Shown piece by piece: positions 51,591 to 63,700 of a DNA stretch of 64,000 nucleotides. The position numbers were made by a program, and so were the translations under genes. The notes under the pieces are model-generated. The model saw only the letters and a program-made list of their open reading frames with translations, did not search any database and had not been told where the DNA came from. Within the stretch, counting starts at the first letter, position 1; every line of letters begins with the position of its first letter. The DNA is from Hypericum androsaemum (lineage: Eukaryota; Streptophyta; Magnoliopsida; Malpighiales; Hypericaceae), in contig OZ023187.1 in assembly GCA_963995505.1 (NCBI GenBank), forward strand, positions 689,501-753,500. Direction: 5' to 3'.

Positions 51591-53983
51591 CTATCTGGTC
51601 CCTGTCGACCCCATTTTTCTAGCGTAAAGCCCCGCCTGGAGGAAACGTTGCAGAGCGTCTTCCATGTAGGCATGTCCTTCCTTGACTGTCATGTCCTTGC
51701 CTATCTTCTCGGGGTAACTCGTTAGAATGCTGTCCCCCTTGAGAACTGCAGCTAGCTGGACTAGTTCCTGCTGGAACTCGGTAAGCTTAGCGTCCTCGTC
51801 GGGCTCGGTCGTCCTGATCCTCGCCGGAGTCGGAAGTTGTTCTGTTTTAGAAGCACAGGAAAGCAACTTGTGAGAAGGGCATCCAAGTATGTAAGATCTC
51901 CATAGCCAGAACAAAAGTACAATGGTGCATTTAACTTCGGAGTTCTGATGGAATCCAATGAATTAACACTAATCACGGACCTGGACAATCAGTTCTGGGC
52001 TGGGTTCTAGACTGGACCACGGCTTCGAAAGTTCCGGCCCATTGGTCCCTCTGGGTGAGGAAATTGGGCAGGTTGTAAAGCTTCTTCACGGTGGCCGGAA
52101 TTGACGAGTGCTCGTACTCTGATGTTGCGAACGGCGACCCATTGGGCCCATGAATCACTGCATTAGGACGACCCAAAGTAATTACAAAATCGAAATTTTG
52201 GATATACAAATTCTAGTCTCTATAAATGGATGTCGAATTTAGATTACGGATAACATTATTTCTTTTCTGTCACCATCAATGCGTAATTCAGATTTGTATT
52301 GTATAAGATGATAATATAAAATGATTTAAGAATAATGTTTTTTCAAAACGACGATAAAATTACAAAGTACTTACCTTTTTTAGGAAACACCAATCGTGAC
52401 ATATTTATTAAGTACTTAAGTCGAAAAATCTGTATACAAAAGAGTATTTAACTTCAAAAGATGGAAATTGGATCAATCCGAAGGTAGTTACCGGTGCCCT
52501 TCTCAATCCAAGGGGATACCAAAATGGTGGGAACTCTGACACCCAACCGGTTGAAGGTGAAGTTGAAGGGCTCGGGACCCACAATCCCATCGGGGCTGGG
52601 GACACCCCTCACCGGCGTAGGTACATGGTCATAGAATCCACCGTGCTCGTCCTACGTTATCACCAGAAGAGTCTCGTTCCACTGCGGGCTCGCCCTTAAC
52701 GTCTCCTATACCTGCCAAATTGTCTCAATTAATCCCACTGATATCGAACTCGGATTAATTAGCCAAATAGATATCCACATACGAATATGACTGCATGGGT
52801 GGCAACAATTCCAATTCCACGGTTTGAAATATATGGAACTAGAACCTATCCACAAGGTTCCAATGCCGAATCGGTAGTTCATTTTTTTTTTTAAAAAAAT
52901 AAATATTTTCACGATTTAGTTTCAAATGAATCAAAATATGACCCGGTTCTCATATCACCGATTTCACGTTTCGTAATTTGCACGGTTCTCTAAAACAAGG
53001 AACCGTAGCTGGAAACTTCTTTAAATGTTTTGGAATGGTTCCGTGAATCGTGGTCAAGGTTCTGGTAGAGCGGATTGAGTGGGGACTATTAAAATATTGT
53101 CCACAGGTGGGGATTGAATTTTAAACCGTCAGATTTGATTTTAAAAGAATATCTATAAATCCAATGGTCACTAACCTATCAAGGACATTTTTGAACTTTT
53201 ACTCGAGAAAGGCATCAACTAGTGTCCAACACAAATTTATTACAGTTTCTTCCTCTCCCAAATTTTCAAAAAAAAAACCTAGCCTCCAACAACATCTCCT
53301 CTCCATTCCCGACTACTCACTGTAACATCTCCTCTCCATCTTTCTCTCTCTCTCGTCTATTTCTTCTTCTTTTTTCCCCAAATATTTTGATTAGGGTTCT
53401 TGAACCCAATTTCCTAATCCAGAATATTACACTCACCTTCCCCTCTGTGACGACCACCGATCCCACCGTTCGGGGCTCGCCTTGGCAATTACCTTTGACC
53501 CACCAAGAATCCAAGCTTCGTCCCGATTTAGGTGAGAGATTGATTTTGCTTTTTTATAGAGTAAGGTTTGGATTGTCGAGATTTTTTAGGTATTTAGGGT
53601 TCTTTCTCTTTTCCTTTACAGACCCTGTACAGAGTTGGAGGCCGCCACGCGCTCGCCCCCCTTCCTCATCACCGGAACTTCATCCAGGATCGAAGAGGTA
53701 CCAATATCAGTTAATGCATAAATTCAGAAAAACCATCCAAGCCTGTAGCGTTGGGTACCAATATCAGTCAAGACCGTCGCTCCCCCGCCCTAGCCCAGGT
53801 TCGGGTTCCGATCGGCCACGACTCCCGTGCCCGTCCCTGTCCCCGTCCCGAGAGCCGGAGTTTGTATGTGAACCTAAAGCTACAGAGGGGTGCGGGTTCG
53901 AGTTCGGGTTTGAGTTTGGGTGGGGTTCTTTCAAAGGATGTGTTCGATTAGGATTTTCGTGATCTCTTTTGTTTTGTTTGAGT

Positions 53984-55170
53984 ATGTAATAATATTAGTT
54001 TGAGTATGTAATGATCTTGGTTTGAGTCTGTATTGAAATTGATTTGAGTATGTAATGATATTGGTTTGAGTCTGTATTGAAATTGGTTTGAGTAAGTAAA
54101 GATATTGGTTTGAGTATGTACTAATATTGGTTTGAGTATGTATTGATATTGGTTTGAGTCGGTAAGAATATTGGTTTGAGTCTGTAATGATATTGATTTG
54201 AATAAGTAATTCTATTGGTTTTAGTCTGTAATGATATTGGTTTTCGAACGTAGTGATATTGGTTTTCCAATGTGGTGATATATTAGTTTTTGAATGTGTT
54301 GATATTGGTTTTCGAATGTGGTAATATTAGTTTTTGAACGTCATGATATTGGTTTCTGAATGTAGTGATATTGGTTTTCAAACGTAGTGATATTGGTTTC
54401 CGAAGGTAGTGATATTGGTTTGCGAATGTAGTGATATTGGTTTTCGAATGCAGTTGATATTGGTTTTCTATTGAATTTTTGTTCTTTGGTTCTTTGAGTT
54501 TATTTATTAAAAAAAATATTTGATAACTGGTAGCATTTTTGAAATTGACAATAATTTAAAGAGAGAGAGAAAGAGTCGGTAATGATATTGGTTTGAGTAA
54601 GTAATTCCATTGGTTTTAGTCTGTAATGATATTGGTTTTCGAACGTGGTGATATTAGTTTTCGAATGTAGTGATATTGGTTTTCGAATGTGGTGATATAT
54701 TGGTTTTCGAATGTGTTGATATTGGTTTTCAAATGTGTTGATATTGGTTTTCGAATGTGGTAATATTGGTTTTCGAACGTCGTGATATTGGTTTCCGAAT
54801 GTAATGATATTGGTTTGAATAAGTAATTCTATTAGTTTTAGTCTGTAATGATATTGGTTTTCGAACGTAGTGATATTGGTTTTCGAATGTGGTGATATAT
54901 TGGTTTTCGAATGTGTTGATATTAGTTTTCGAATGTGGTAATATTGGTTTTCGAACGTCGTGATATTGGTTTCTGAATGTAGTGAAATTGGTTTCCGAAG
55001 GTAGTGATATTGGTTTCTGAATGTAGTGATATTGGTTTTCCAATGCAGTGATATTGGTTTCTATTGAATTTTTGTTCTTTGGTTCTTTGAGTTTATTTAT
55101 TAAAAAAAATATCTGGTAACTGATAGTATTTTTGAAATTGACAATAATTTAAAGAGAGAGAGAAAGAATC
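53984..55170. repeat. Minisatellite array 1 (GATATTGGTTT core)
   Basis: About 22-bp units such as TGATATTGGTTTTCGAATGTAG repeat some 45 times with variants (GGTTTGAGTCTGTAA at the left). A higher-order duplication of period about 593 bp repeats the array plus a trailer (ATTGAATTTTTGTTCTTTGG...) ending at about 54580 and 55170. Confidence 0.92.
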
Positions 55171-55350
55171 CTCGTGAAGTGTTAACATTCGAAATGTTAA
55201 CACTCGATATTTGTTTTCAGCTTTTCTTCTATTAGTTTTCAAATTTAAGATAAGTTCATATGTAAGATACGCTAAAAGAAATCCCAAATGTTAATAAAAA
55301 ATATGATGTTAACTTCTAAACAACCTTTTGGTCTTTACAATATTTCAAGT

Positions 55351-55920
55351 TTAAAAATAGATTAGTAGTTGATTAAAATCTATGTCCATGCTATTTTTAT
55401 CTTGTGTTGTCTGATGGTTCGAGACATCAGTATGACTGTTTTGTTGCTTCTGTTTTGTCTTCAAATGCTTTGCCATTGCTTTTTTCCGACCGACCTCATT
55501 ACTGCTTTTCAATCTCTTTCTTAACTTGTTCGGATTTGGGAGTTTCTTTATACATTTATCCCATGCTTTGGATGCTGTCTGGACATCATCAGCTTGTTGT
55601 GCTTGACGCATTTTTGTACCTTGTAATGAAAATGTTATAATGTTTATTAAAAATAGGACAAAAATAAAGTTATGATTAACAAATTCAAGTTAGCGATGTT
55701 TACCTCGTACGGGACAGTGTGAGAATTGATTATTCATAATGTTAACATTATTGTCAACATTTTTTACAACTTCTGGTTCCATAGAAACGAGAGCTGCCAA
55801 ATGATTCATCTTCCTTGTTAAATACTGGTAGTTTTGAGAAAATATAATTTCTGGTTTAGGCTCATCCATAGTTTTCTCTATTCCTTCTTTTGCCTTTATT
55901 GTCCACTGCTTCAACACATG
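55351..55920 (-). pseudogene. FAR1/MULE-type transposase C-terminal remnants
   Basis: On the minus strand, about 55730-55920 reads HVLKQWTIKAKEGIEK followed by a helical YQYLTRKMNHLAALV segment. FHY3/FAR1 proteins and the MULE transposases they derive from have the same layout just after the SWIM zinc finger (CxHVL...RWTKxAKxG, then a helical stretch). A Lys/Gln-rich frame at 55351-55611 may be the tail. The catalytic domain is absent. The assignment is tentative. Confidence 0.5.
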
Positions 55921-57215
55921 CGCAAACCAACAACAGCACAGGATAAACCAATATCGACAAATAGTCAAACCAATATAAACATATACGCAAACCAACATCA
56001 TCACAGACTAAAAACTAATATCGATACATATGCAAACCTACATGATAACAGACTAAAACCAATATGTACACAGCGTGAAACCAATATAAATACATACGCA
56101 AACCAACATCATCCCAGACTAAAAACCAATATCGATACATACGCAAACCTACATGATAACAGACTGAAACCAATATGTACACAGCGTCAAACCAATATAA
56201 ACACATACGCAAACCAACATCATCCCAGACTAAAAACCAATATCGATACATACGCAAACCTACATGATAACAGACTGAAACTAATATGTACACAGCGTCA
56301 AACCAATATCAACGCATATGCAAACCAACAACAGCACAGGATAAAACCAATATTTACAAATAGTCAAACCAATATAAACACATACGCAAACCTACATGAT
56401 AACAGACTGAAACCAATATCTACACAGCGTAAACCAATGTGAACACATACGCAAACCAACAATAGCACAGGATTAAACCAATATCGACAAATAGTCAAAC
56501 CAATATAAACACATACGCAAACCAACATCATCACATACTAAAAACCAATATCGATACATACGTAAACCTACATGGTGACAGACTGAAACCAATATGTACA
56601 CAGCGTCAAACCAATATCAACACATACGCAAACCAACAACAGCACAGGATAAAACTAATATTTACAAATAGTCAAACCAATATAAACACATACGCAAACC
56701 TACATGATAACAGACTGAAACCAATATCTACACAGCGTAAACCAATGTGAACACATACGCAAACCAACAATAGCACAGGATTAAACCAATATCGACAAAT
56801 AGTCAAACCAATATAAACACATACGCAAACCAACATCATCACATACTAAAAACCAATATCGATACATACGCAAACCTATATGATAACAGACTAAAACCAA
56901 TATGTACACAGCGTCAAACCAATATAAACACATACGCAAACCAACATCATCACAGACGCAAACCAATATGTACACAGCGTCAAACCAATATAAACACATA
57001 CGCAAACCAACATCATCACAGACGCAAACCAATATCGATACACAGTCAAACCTACATGATAATAAAAAATCTGAAACCAATATCACTGAAGGTACAAACC
57101 AATATCACTAAATTAACAATATCAATATATCTCAAAACCAATAGCACTACTGTCCAAAACCAGTATCAATGAATCTGAAAACCAATAGCACTATAAGTGA
57201 AAACCAATAACAATA
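55920..57215. repeat. Minisatellite array 2 (AAACCAATATC core), inverted relative to array 1
   Basis: Roughly 22-bp units such as CAAACCAATATAAACACATACG and AAACCAATATCGATACATACG recur in larger blocks of about 100-115 bp. The shared core AAACCAATATC is the reverse complement of the GATATTGGTTT core of array 1. ORFs of up to 202 codons across it are repeat artefacts. Confidence 0.92.
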
Positions 57216-57302
57216 AAGCCAACTGTAACCCATGAACCATCGTCACCCACATCTTGGCCTCTCCTTCAAGTCTCCTAACAACAACCTCAACCAAGAACAC
57301 CC

Positions 57303-57326
57303 AATTAATTAATTAATTAATTAATT
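57303..57326. repeat. (AATT)n microsatellite
   Basis: Six uninterrupted AATT units. Confidence 0.85.
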
Positions 57327-58629
57327 CTAGACAAGAACACCAAAGATCCATAGGACATAGACGTGAGAATGTTGTCACCCATTAATTAATTCCATCCTCT
57401 ACCCAATTTCTGGGACCTCCTCATCACTATGATTTTTCACCCAAAAGAATATCAATCATGTATGTTTCAGAATCGGTTTCTTCCATTTTCGCCGCTGCAT
57501 ATGAAAATCTAAAATTACTCAGACGTCAAAACCAAATATACACGTACCTTCAGTACCTTCAAAGACGAAGAAGATTTGGTTTTAAAGGAAAAAAAATACG
57601 TACCTTCAACAGAGGAGAAGTATGTGTAGTTGAATTTACATAGAATGCCAAAAATACTAAAATAATATGCCAACCTTTTTTTTCCGTAACCTTCAAAGAG
57701 CTCCAAAAGATTCTTTGTTTTAGGGAATTTAGTTTACTGATAAAGTGGCTGGTAGGGTTAGAGAAAAAGTATCTGCTAGGGTTTTTGATATTGGTAAAGA
57801 GTCCTTCCTTAAAGGAAGTTGAAAAGTCTTCCACGTTTAGTGGTGGTTATTTCTGCTTTTTTTAATTTTCGTTTTTTTATTTCCTCAATTTTAGGTGAAG
57901 AGTAGTTTTCCAAAATTACCCTTAAAAAGCTTACTAATATCTAGCCTGCCACCCCATCTTCTTTAGTCCCCAAATTTGGGGACTATCCTTGTCCCCCCAA
58001 ATCCTCCCCCAAGGTTCTGGGTCTGGTTCTGGTTAATGGAATGGCTAGTTAGACGGTTCAAAACAAATTTATGGTTACTAATTTGCACGGTTCTCTAAAA
58101 CATGTAACCGTGATCAGAACCTTCCTCAGAGGTTATGGGGATTCAAGTTCCTATTATTGAAATTGTCGGTTGGACGGTTCGAACCGAAACGTGGCCAGAT
58201 CTAAATACGGGGTTTGTAAAGAGTGGTTAGGAAATGAAAACAAAGAAGGTGACCTACCGACCTTGGTAGACGTCATGGTAAGGGTGGTCGTCGTTGGCCG
58301 GAGCCACCTTCAAGTCCATGTACCGTTGCTCCACCACCACGTATCCCGGCAGCTTCCCGTCCCTGGCGTGCTTCTTGAACAAGAGCCCGTACGGCCGGAA
58401 GTTTCTCACGTACTTGATCTTCCTGAGGTTCCTATAGAATAGCGTCGCCGGGATGTTCTGGAAGTATATTCCCCAGGATATTCCGGCGTCGTGGAGGTTG
58501 TCGAAGATGGTCCGCTGCGGGTACCCCTTCGCCAGCATCGCCGGAATGTTGCTCGTGGCCCCCGCCGACGTGCCGGAGTGCACGTACAGCCGGTTGGGCT
58601 GGGTGGAGGATGGCACCGATGCAAACCAC

Positions 58630-60037
58630 CTGGCCCCATAATTCAACGAAATGTTTTTAATTTTTTAAAGGGTATATAAGTTATTTACCTAGAAAAAATT
58701 GATGACGTTGGGGAAGGATTGGAATTATTATAAAACCAAACAAAAGAGACAGCTACATGTATTTTGTAAAATGAAAGATAAGGGATCTGCATCATATATT
58801 TGATCAAATATCAAGAATCCAAGCATAATTTATTCTTAATTATATGCTGGAAAGATTTGCCACAATTTATAAATTACATCCACCTCAAATTTAAATTATT
58901 CGGTTCAAATGTCCGGTATAAAACAAAGGCCAACGAAATAATATTAATATCTAATTAATTATTGGACGACAACAACTAATTCTTGTTTTAGGAAGCTAAA
59001 TTATTTCATTTCAATACGAGAACTCGAACTTAAATCTAGTTTAGAAATATAATTATGTTAAAATTTCAATAACAAAAAGCTTGTATCCTAGAGTACAAGG
59101 AGTTGTAAAATTCAAGGAGGTCTAAGATTCAAGCTTTAGCTAGGTGTAAAAAATTTACCTTTCAAAAATAAAAATTTGAAAGAACGAGTTTTACCGGCAG
59201 GAATAACAGTCCAAATTGATGCCAATCATTTATAGTAATGGTTTTGGATCAGTTGATACCTTTGACTGAAATATCTTACTTTACCTAAAATGGCAGAAAA
59301 AATAATCAATCACAATCTCTCTCTTCTTCTTTTTTTAGCCATACAAGGGATGTTTATCAATCAGAATTATTTTATTTTTCGTCATTATTTTTCACGAGCA
59401 CTTGATAATTATGCACAAAAAAGCGATTAACATGTAAATTTGGGACAATATATAAATCAAATCAGATAGCAATCGAGCGCCGACAAATAATTAGTAAAGG
59501 TATATGATGCATCTTGCAATTGGATCTAGTACCAAAAATGAATCATGCTTTCTAGATTAAAACTTTTTTCCTAGCTATTGTGTAACATTAATAGGTTATT
59601 TTTCCACTTTCGTAACATTAATATTTTTTTGGTGGGTGTCAAAATTTTAACATATTATCAATTGTACCCTAATATGATATCATAAGATCAATCGTTGTTA
59701 TTGCCGAAAGTGATTTAGTTTAATGACTTGCATGAATTGACGATTTAGGTGTAAAAAATTACTTTTTTAAAAAATAATCATTGCTACAACTAATAGTTAG
59801 ATTCATTTCAGAAAGCGTGTCAGAGGATGTACCGACAAATGATCAATATTTTTCACCAAAATCAACTAAATTAATTACGTTGATTATTCAAGGAACGCAA
59901 AAGGCATACGAGATATTAATAAACTCTCATTGTAATAAAGCAACTAACCGCATATATTTATTAACTTTCGATTGTGAGTTGGATACGAAAATTCTAAGAA
60001 ATATTAAATGAATATTTATAAGTTGGTAATGACTAAC
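58630..60037. other. Intron 1 of the NPC1-like gene
   Basis: A 1.4-kb AT-rich intron bounded by GTTAGT (donor, 60032-60037) and CCAG (acceptor) on the minus strand. No mobile element or gene is recognised in it. Confidence 0.6.
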
Positions 60038-60608
60038 CTGTCACAGACGGCGAACTCGGAGACAAGGGCCTTGTAGACAGCAACCAGGTCAGGGTCGAAC
60101 CCGTTCATGACATCCCTCGACATGTTGGTTGAAGGGTCCATGGATAGAGCTTGCTGGGCGAACCCATTCATGGGTGGAGGGTCTATGGACGTCTCATCAG
60201 ACCCGAAGATCTGCTCCCTGATGGCCTGAAACGAGTGACCCGGGTCCGGGTCCGGGTCCACGTACTGGGCCTGGCTCCCGAAGGTGAACCGGGGGGAACC
60301 CGGGTCGCTCGCGTTTAAGAGGTTGAACTCGGACCCATCCACCCCGTTGATCTGAGGGTTGAGCCTCTTCATCCAACCCAACATGTGGTCGAAGGAGCGG
60401 TTCTCCATGACCAGGACCACGATGGTCTTGATGGGGCTTGCATGGGAGGGTGACACTAGAAGAAGGAGTACTAGGAGGATGGTAGTGTGTATTAATGGAG
60501 GACAAGGTGGCATTATGGTTGTTGGTGTCTAATTGTGTTTGTGTCTTCTTTTTTGTTTTTGGTGTTACTGTTTTGGTATTTTGTCTATTATTTACATTTT
60601 CAAGGATG

Positions 60609-60616
60609 TTTTATAG
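60609..60616 (-). promoter_or_regulatory. TATA box of the NPC1-like gene
   Basis: The minus strand reads CTATAAAA about 95 bp upstream of the start codon, with a typical short plant leader between. Confidence 0.6.
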
Positions 60617-61571
60617 TGATCAGTGAGGAGGGGATTGGAAAAAGGGGCGATCAGGAGGGTGGGTTTGTTTGGATTATATTAAACAAGTGATTGCTTGGAT
60701 CTGTTAGGACAAATGTGGTGGAATGGAAAATTTTGTAAGATCTGATATTAATAGCTGAATATTATTGGATATTATTTAAAAGTAATTTTTCTAAAAAATT
60801 TTTTTAACTTAAATTCAATATTTATTTAAGAGAATCCAAATTTATTACCATTACTTCTATTCGAACTCTCTGACACTTCTCTCATTGTGAAATTTTGATT
60901 TCAATCCCTCACTCCTGACGGCCCCAAACTTTAGCAAGGCAACAAGCAACGTCTTAAAGCTTCTTTTGCAAAGTCTAGAGTTTCTCTTATTCATATTAAC
61001 AGGTACTCTACGAGGAATATTTTTATGTGGTGTTAATAATTTAATAACTATTTTTGTAGTTCCAAAATATTTTAGTTTATGCTCCTACCAATTATTTGGA
61101 TATACCAAAAAAGATGTACGGTTTAATGAGACTACTACGAAATATTATGAATTCGGTAACGAGAGTTTTAGATTGGCAGAGATGATCACCAAAAAAAATC
61201 ATTTTGTCACATAAAAAAGCAGGTTATTGGCAAAGTTTTAGATTAGTATTAATGGAGGACAACCTTTTTGCAACCACCTGTTAAAAGTGGATTAAAAAAT
61301 CTTAAAATTTACTACATTTGCCAATCAAAATCTACCTCTCTATCTATAATATAATACAATAATATACATCAACAATGCTCTTACAAAAAATGATGTCTTG
61401 GATTGATGGATGAACTTAATTATAAATGAAGAGACTTTAATTGTCACAATTGCCAGTTCATGCATGTTTTGCACAAATGACTTGTGTTCCAGATACACAA
61501 AAACACTAAATTATAAATGAACTTAACTTCAAAAAGATCTTGAAGGACGCCAATATATTTATTGAGAGGCG
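60617..61571. other. AT-rich upstream and intergenic sequence
   Basis: Contains the distal promoter of the NPC1-like gene. No other feature recognised. Confidence 0.45.
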
Positions 61572-61580
61572 ACTATCAAA

Positions 61581-62029
61581 GGCACTGGATTCGGTCCTGG
61601 ACATATATTTTTGTCCAGAACCGTCCTGCCACACGCAATGGGTTGGTCAGTTATGATATAATGGGTTGCTCAATTATGATGTAATGGTTCGACACGCACT
61701 GGGTTGGTCAGTTAGGATACAATGGTTCGACACGCGCTGTGTTGGTCAGTTATGATGTAATGTGTTGCTCTGTTATGATGAAATGATACGACACGCGCTG
61801 GGTTGGTCAATTTTGATACAATAGTTTGATTCGACATACGCTGGGTTGGTCAGTTATGATACAATGGTTCGACACGCGCTGGGTTGGTCAGTTATGATAC
61901 AATGGTTTGACACGCGCTGCATTGGTAAGTTATGATATAATAGTTCGCCTAGTTATGATGACATAGTTCGAACAATTATGATGAAATGATTCACTTTTTT
62001 CAGGAAGTTCCTAGACCAAATCCGGTCCC
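61581..62029. mobile_element. Minisatellite-bearing MITE, copy 3 (449 bp)
   Basis: The ends are GGCACTGGATTCGGTCCTGG and, read inward, GGGACCGGATTTGGTCTAGG. The 9-bp flanks are ACTATCAAA (61572-61580) and AATATCAAA (62030-62038), one mismatch. The interior is a clean minisatellite with units like CGACACGCGCTGGGTTGGTCAG and TTATGATACAATGGTT, about 40-45 bp. Copies 1 and 2 share the ATAACTG/CAGTTAT word. Confidence 0.85.
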
Positions 62030-62130
62030 AATATCAAAAGCCAAACTGAACGCATGCAACTGAACGACAAAAGCTAGCAGGCGAAAAGGAGAATGAAAGG
62101 TTGGACGAAGAAAAGAATAAGAAAGGGTAT

Positions 62131-62425
62131 CTGGCTTTATTTTTTAACTAAAAACTTGCAGTATCCAAAGTTGACAACTAGTGAAAGTTCAGTTGCCTGA
62201 ATTCCGTTAAAGATATCCCAAGTTCGCATTTTTTGAATGACGACAGCAACAAAAATTGTCTTATCCAAAGTTGCAGTATCTGGCTTAATTTTTTAACTAA
62301 AAAACTTGCAGTATCCAAGGTTGACAAGTAGTGAAAGTTCAGTTGCCTGAATTCCGTTGAAGATATCTCGAGTTCGCATTTTTGGAATGACGACAACAAC
62401 AAAAATTGTCTTATCTTGGGTCACT
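62131..62425. repeat. Tandem duplication of about 149 bp
   Basis: CTGGCTT(T/A)ATTTTTTAACTAA...TTGTCTTATC occurs at 62131-62279 and again at 62280-62425 with few differences. Short frames across it are shadows. Confidence 0.85.
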
Positions 62426-63700
62426 TCTGCAAAGGACTCCAAGTCACAAAGACCTATTTTTTTAAGGGAAAAAAAACAATCTCTGTTCAAGTTCGACGTT
62501 CGATAGAATCAAGCAAAACTGACCCAAAAAAAAAAGCAAAATACATTCACCAAAATGTCACAATGCAATTATAAAAGTGGGTTCAAACAAACAGAAAATA
62601 ACACCAGTTGTCACTGCAACCAACACAGGCTGTAACATAACAAGAGACTTATTTCTAGTTATTTGCTCGAAATGAGCTTCACACCAGCGAAAGTCGAAAT
62701 CCTTTCAACGGCCGTCGAACAAACCGTTGTTAGACGGGAACGGAATTGACATCAACTGGCATGCAGTCTAGACGCTTGGACGATAAAACGACTCCCACTG
62801 ACACTATAATAACTATTCGTAAGACAGCTAACCACCCTGCCATCGTACTCCTGATGCCGAGCTCAATCCCAGATGCTCTTGACCACAGCTCCGGAATCCT
62901 CAGGCACATAGCTGATTCCGAACGATAAGAACTGACTGCCAAACTGGACGATGGTGCCACCCAGGAGTTCCAAACATCTTGAGGGATGAAGGCTTTAGAA
63001 CAGTGTGTACACCATATCTATCAAACTGATTAAATGTATAGAGCCCATAACAGTCGACCTTTAATGAGTATGCCATCTCCAACCCAAGTAACCAGATAGA
63101 GGCAATTACCTTCTGCACCAATTAAGCTTTTATCCACAGTTGCCTTCCCACAGAAGAAGAGCCCAGTGGAATCTCTACAAAAGAGCGGCAGAATGTATTA
63201 GCCCAATTGAACACAGGAAAAAGAGACCCGAAGAGACCATCCATATATATATATATAAGAACATAAAACAGCTAGTAAGCTGTACTGGATCAATGGATGC
63301 AGACACCCACAAAAAGGGAAAAGGGTCACATGCAATATGAACATAATTCCTCATTGACTTGATCAGAATAAGCTAAGCTAGAGATAGCAACATTACCATG
63401 TGCATATAAGTAATGGCATAGTTCGGGAATTGGTGAAAAATGGTGCATGACTTACCCTTTTAGTAGCCAGTCCCAGCAGAAAGCTCAGGCCACACTGCTC
63501 CAACAAAACTTAAATTTCAAATTTGACATGGCTTCTAAGTTGGAGTTTGTACTTGGCAGCACAAACAGTGCACTGTGCATCCACGTGAACTTTTCTTGGA
63601 ACCTTGCATGTTAAGATGAAGCAGGATTCAGCATTTACTTCCAAAGCACCACTTCTACAACAGTTTCAAAACAATTCTTACCATCTGCATATCAATGTTT
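62426..63700 (-). other. 3' flank of the gene at the window edge
   Basis: This lies directly downstream of the stop codon of the minus-strand gene at the window edge and may hold its 3' untranslated region, possibly with introns. An (AT)n run lies at about 63243-63257. No other coding sequence is recognised. Confidence 0.4.

Larger units (their letters stand above)
53066..58010. mobile_element. 4.9-kb MULE in intron 2 of the NPC1-like gene
   Basis: The flanks AAGGTTCTGG are identical (53056-53065 and 58011-58020). The ends read TAGAGCGGATTGAGTGGGGAC and, inward from the right, GGGGGAGGATTTGGGGGGAC. The interior holds a C/T-rich block with a 246-residue frame (53222-53962) of no known family, a plus-orientation minisatellite array (about 53984-55070), transposase-like remnants on the minus strand and a second, inverted array (about 55920-57215). 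The target duplication of 9-10 bp and the FAR1-type remnant support a MULE. It sits in an older GGTTC/GAACC-rich repeat, pieces of which (AATTTGCACGGTTCTCTAAAAC) occur near 52976 and 58080. Confidence 0.82.
51591..60513 (-). pseudogene. NPC1: NPC1-like non-specific phospholipase C gene with two in-frame TAG codons
   Basis: Exons on the minus strand are 60038-60513, 58258-58629, 52492-52711, 51981-52157 and 51591-51841. Exon 1 has a signal peptide (about residues 1-25) and the ENRSFDH motif (37-43). Exon 2 has [11 protein letters not shown] and PANDDHP. Exon 3 should hold the TYDEHGG motif, but its Tyr codon is TAG (52652-52654), and another TAG (52706-52708) lies near its start. The exon 3 5' end also lacks the expected short segment that would restore phase after exon 2 (about 19 nt). 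Exons 4-5 ([41 protein letters not shown]) are clean. NPC enzymes hydrolyse phosphatidylcholine and other phospholipids at the plasma membrane or secretory system. Most coding sequence is preserved, so loss is recent, or the TAGs are assembly errors. Confidence 0.75.

Noticed and set aside
53222..53962. 246-codon open frame in the intronic MULE
   Set aside because: Ser/Pro/Leu-rich by composition, no conserved motif, and it begins in a C/T-rich leader-like stretch. It may be captured leader DNA but I cannot support a gene.
55834..56442. 202-codon open frame with repeated TNINTYANQ-like units
   Set aside because: It is a translation of minisatellite array 2; frames on both strands stay open only because the unit lacks stops.
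53984..57215. Regularly repeated short units that might suggest a CRISPR array
   Set aside because: Units are contiguous and variable, with no constant repeat plus unique spacer pattern, and the genome is a plant.
52976..58100. AATTTGCACGGTTCTCTAAAAC at both sides of the intronic MULE as its target duplication
   Set aside because: The copies are not adjacent to the element ends; AAGGTTCTGG directly at both ends is the better target duplication. The longer word belongs to an older host repeat.
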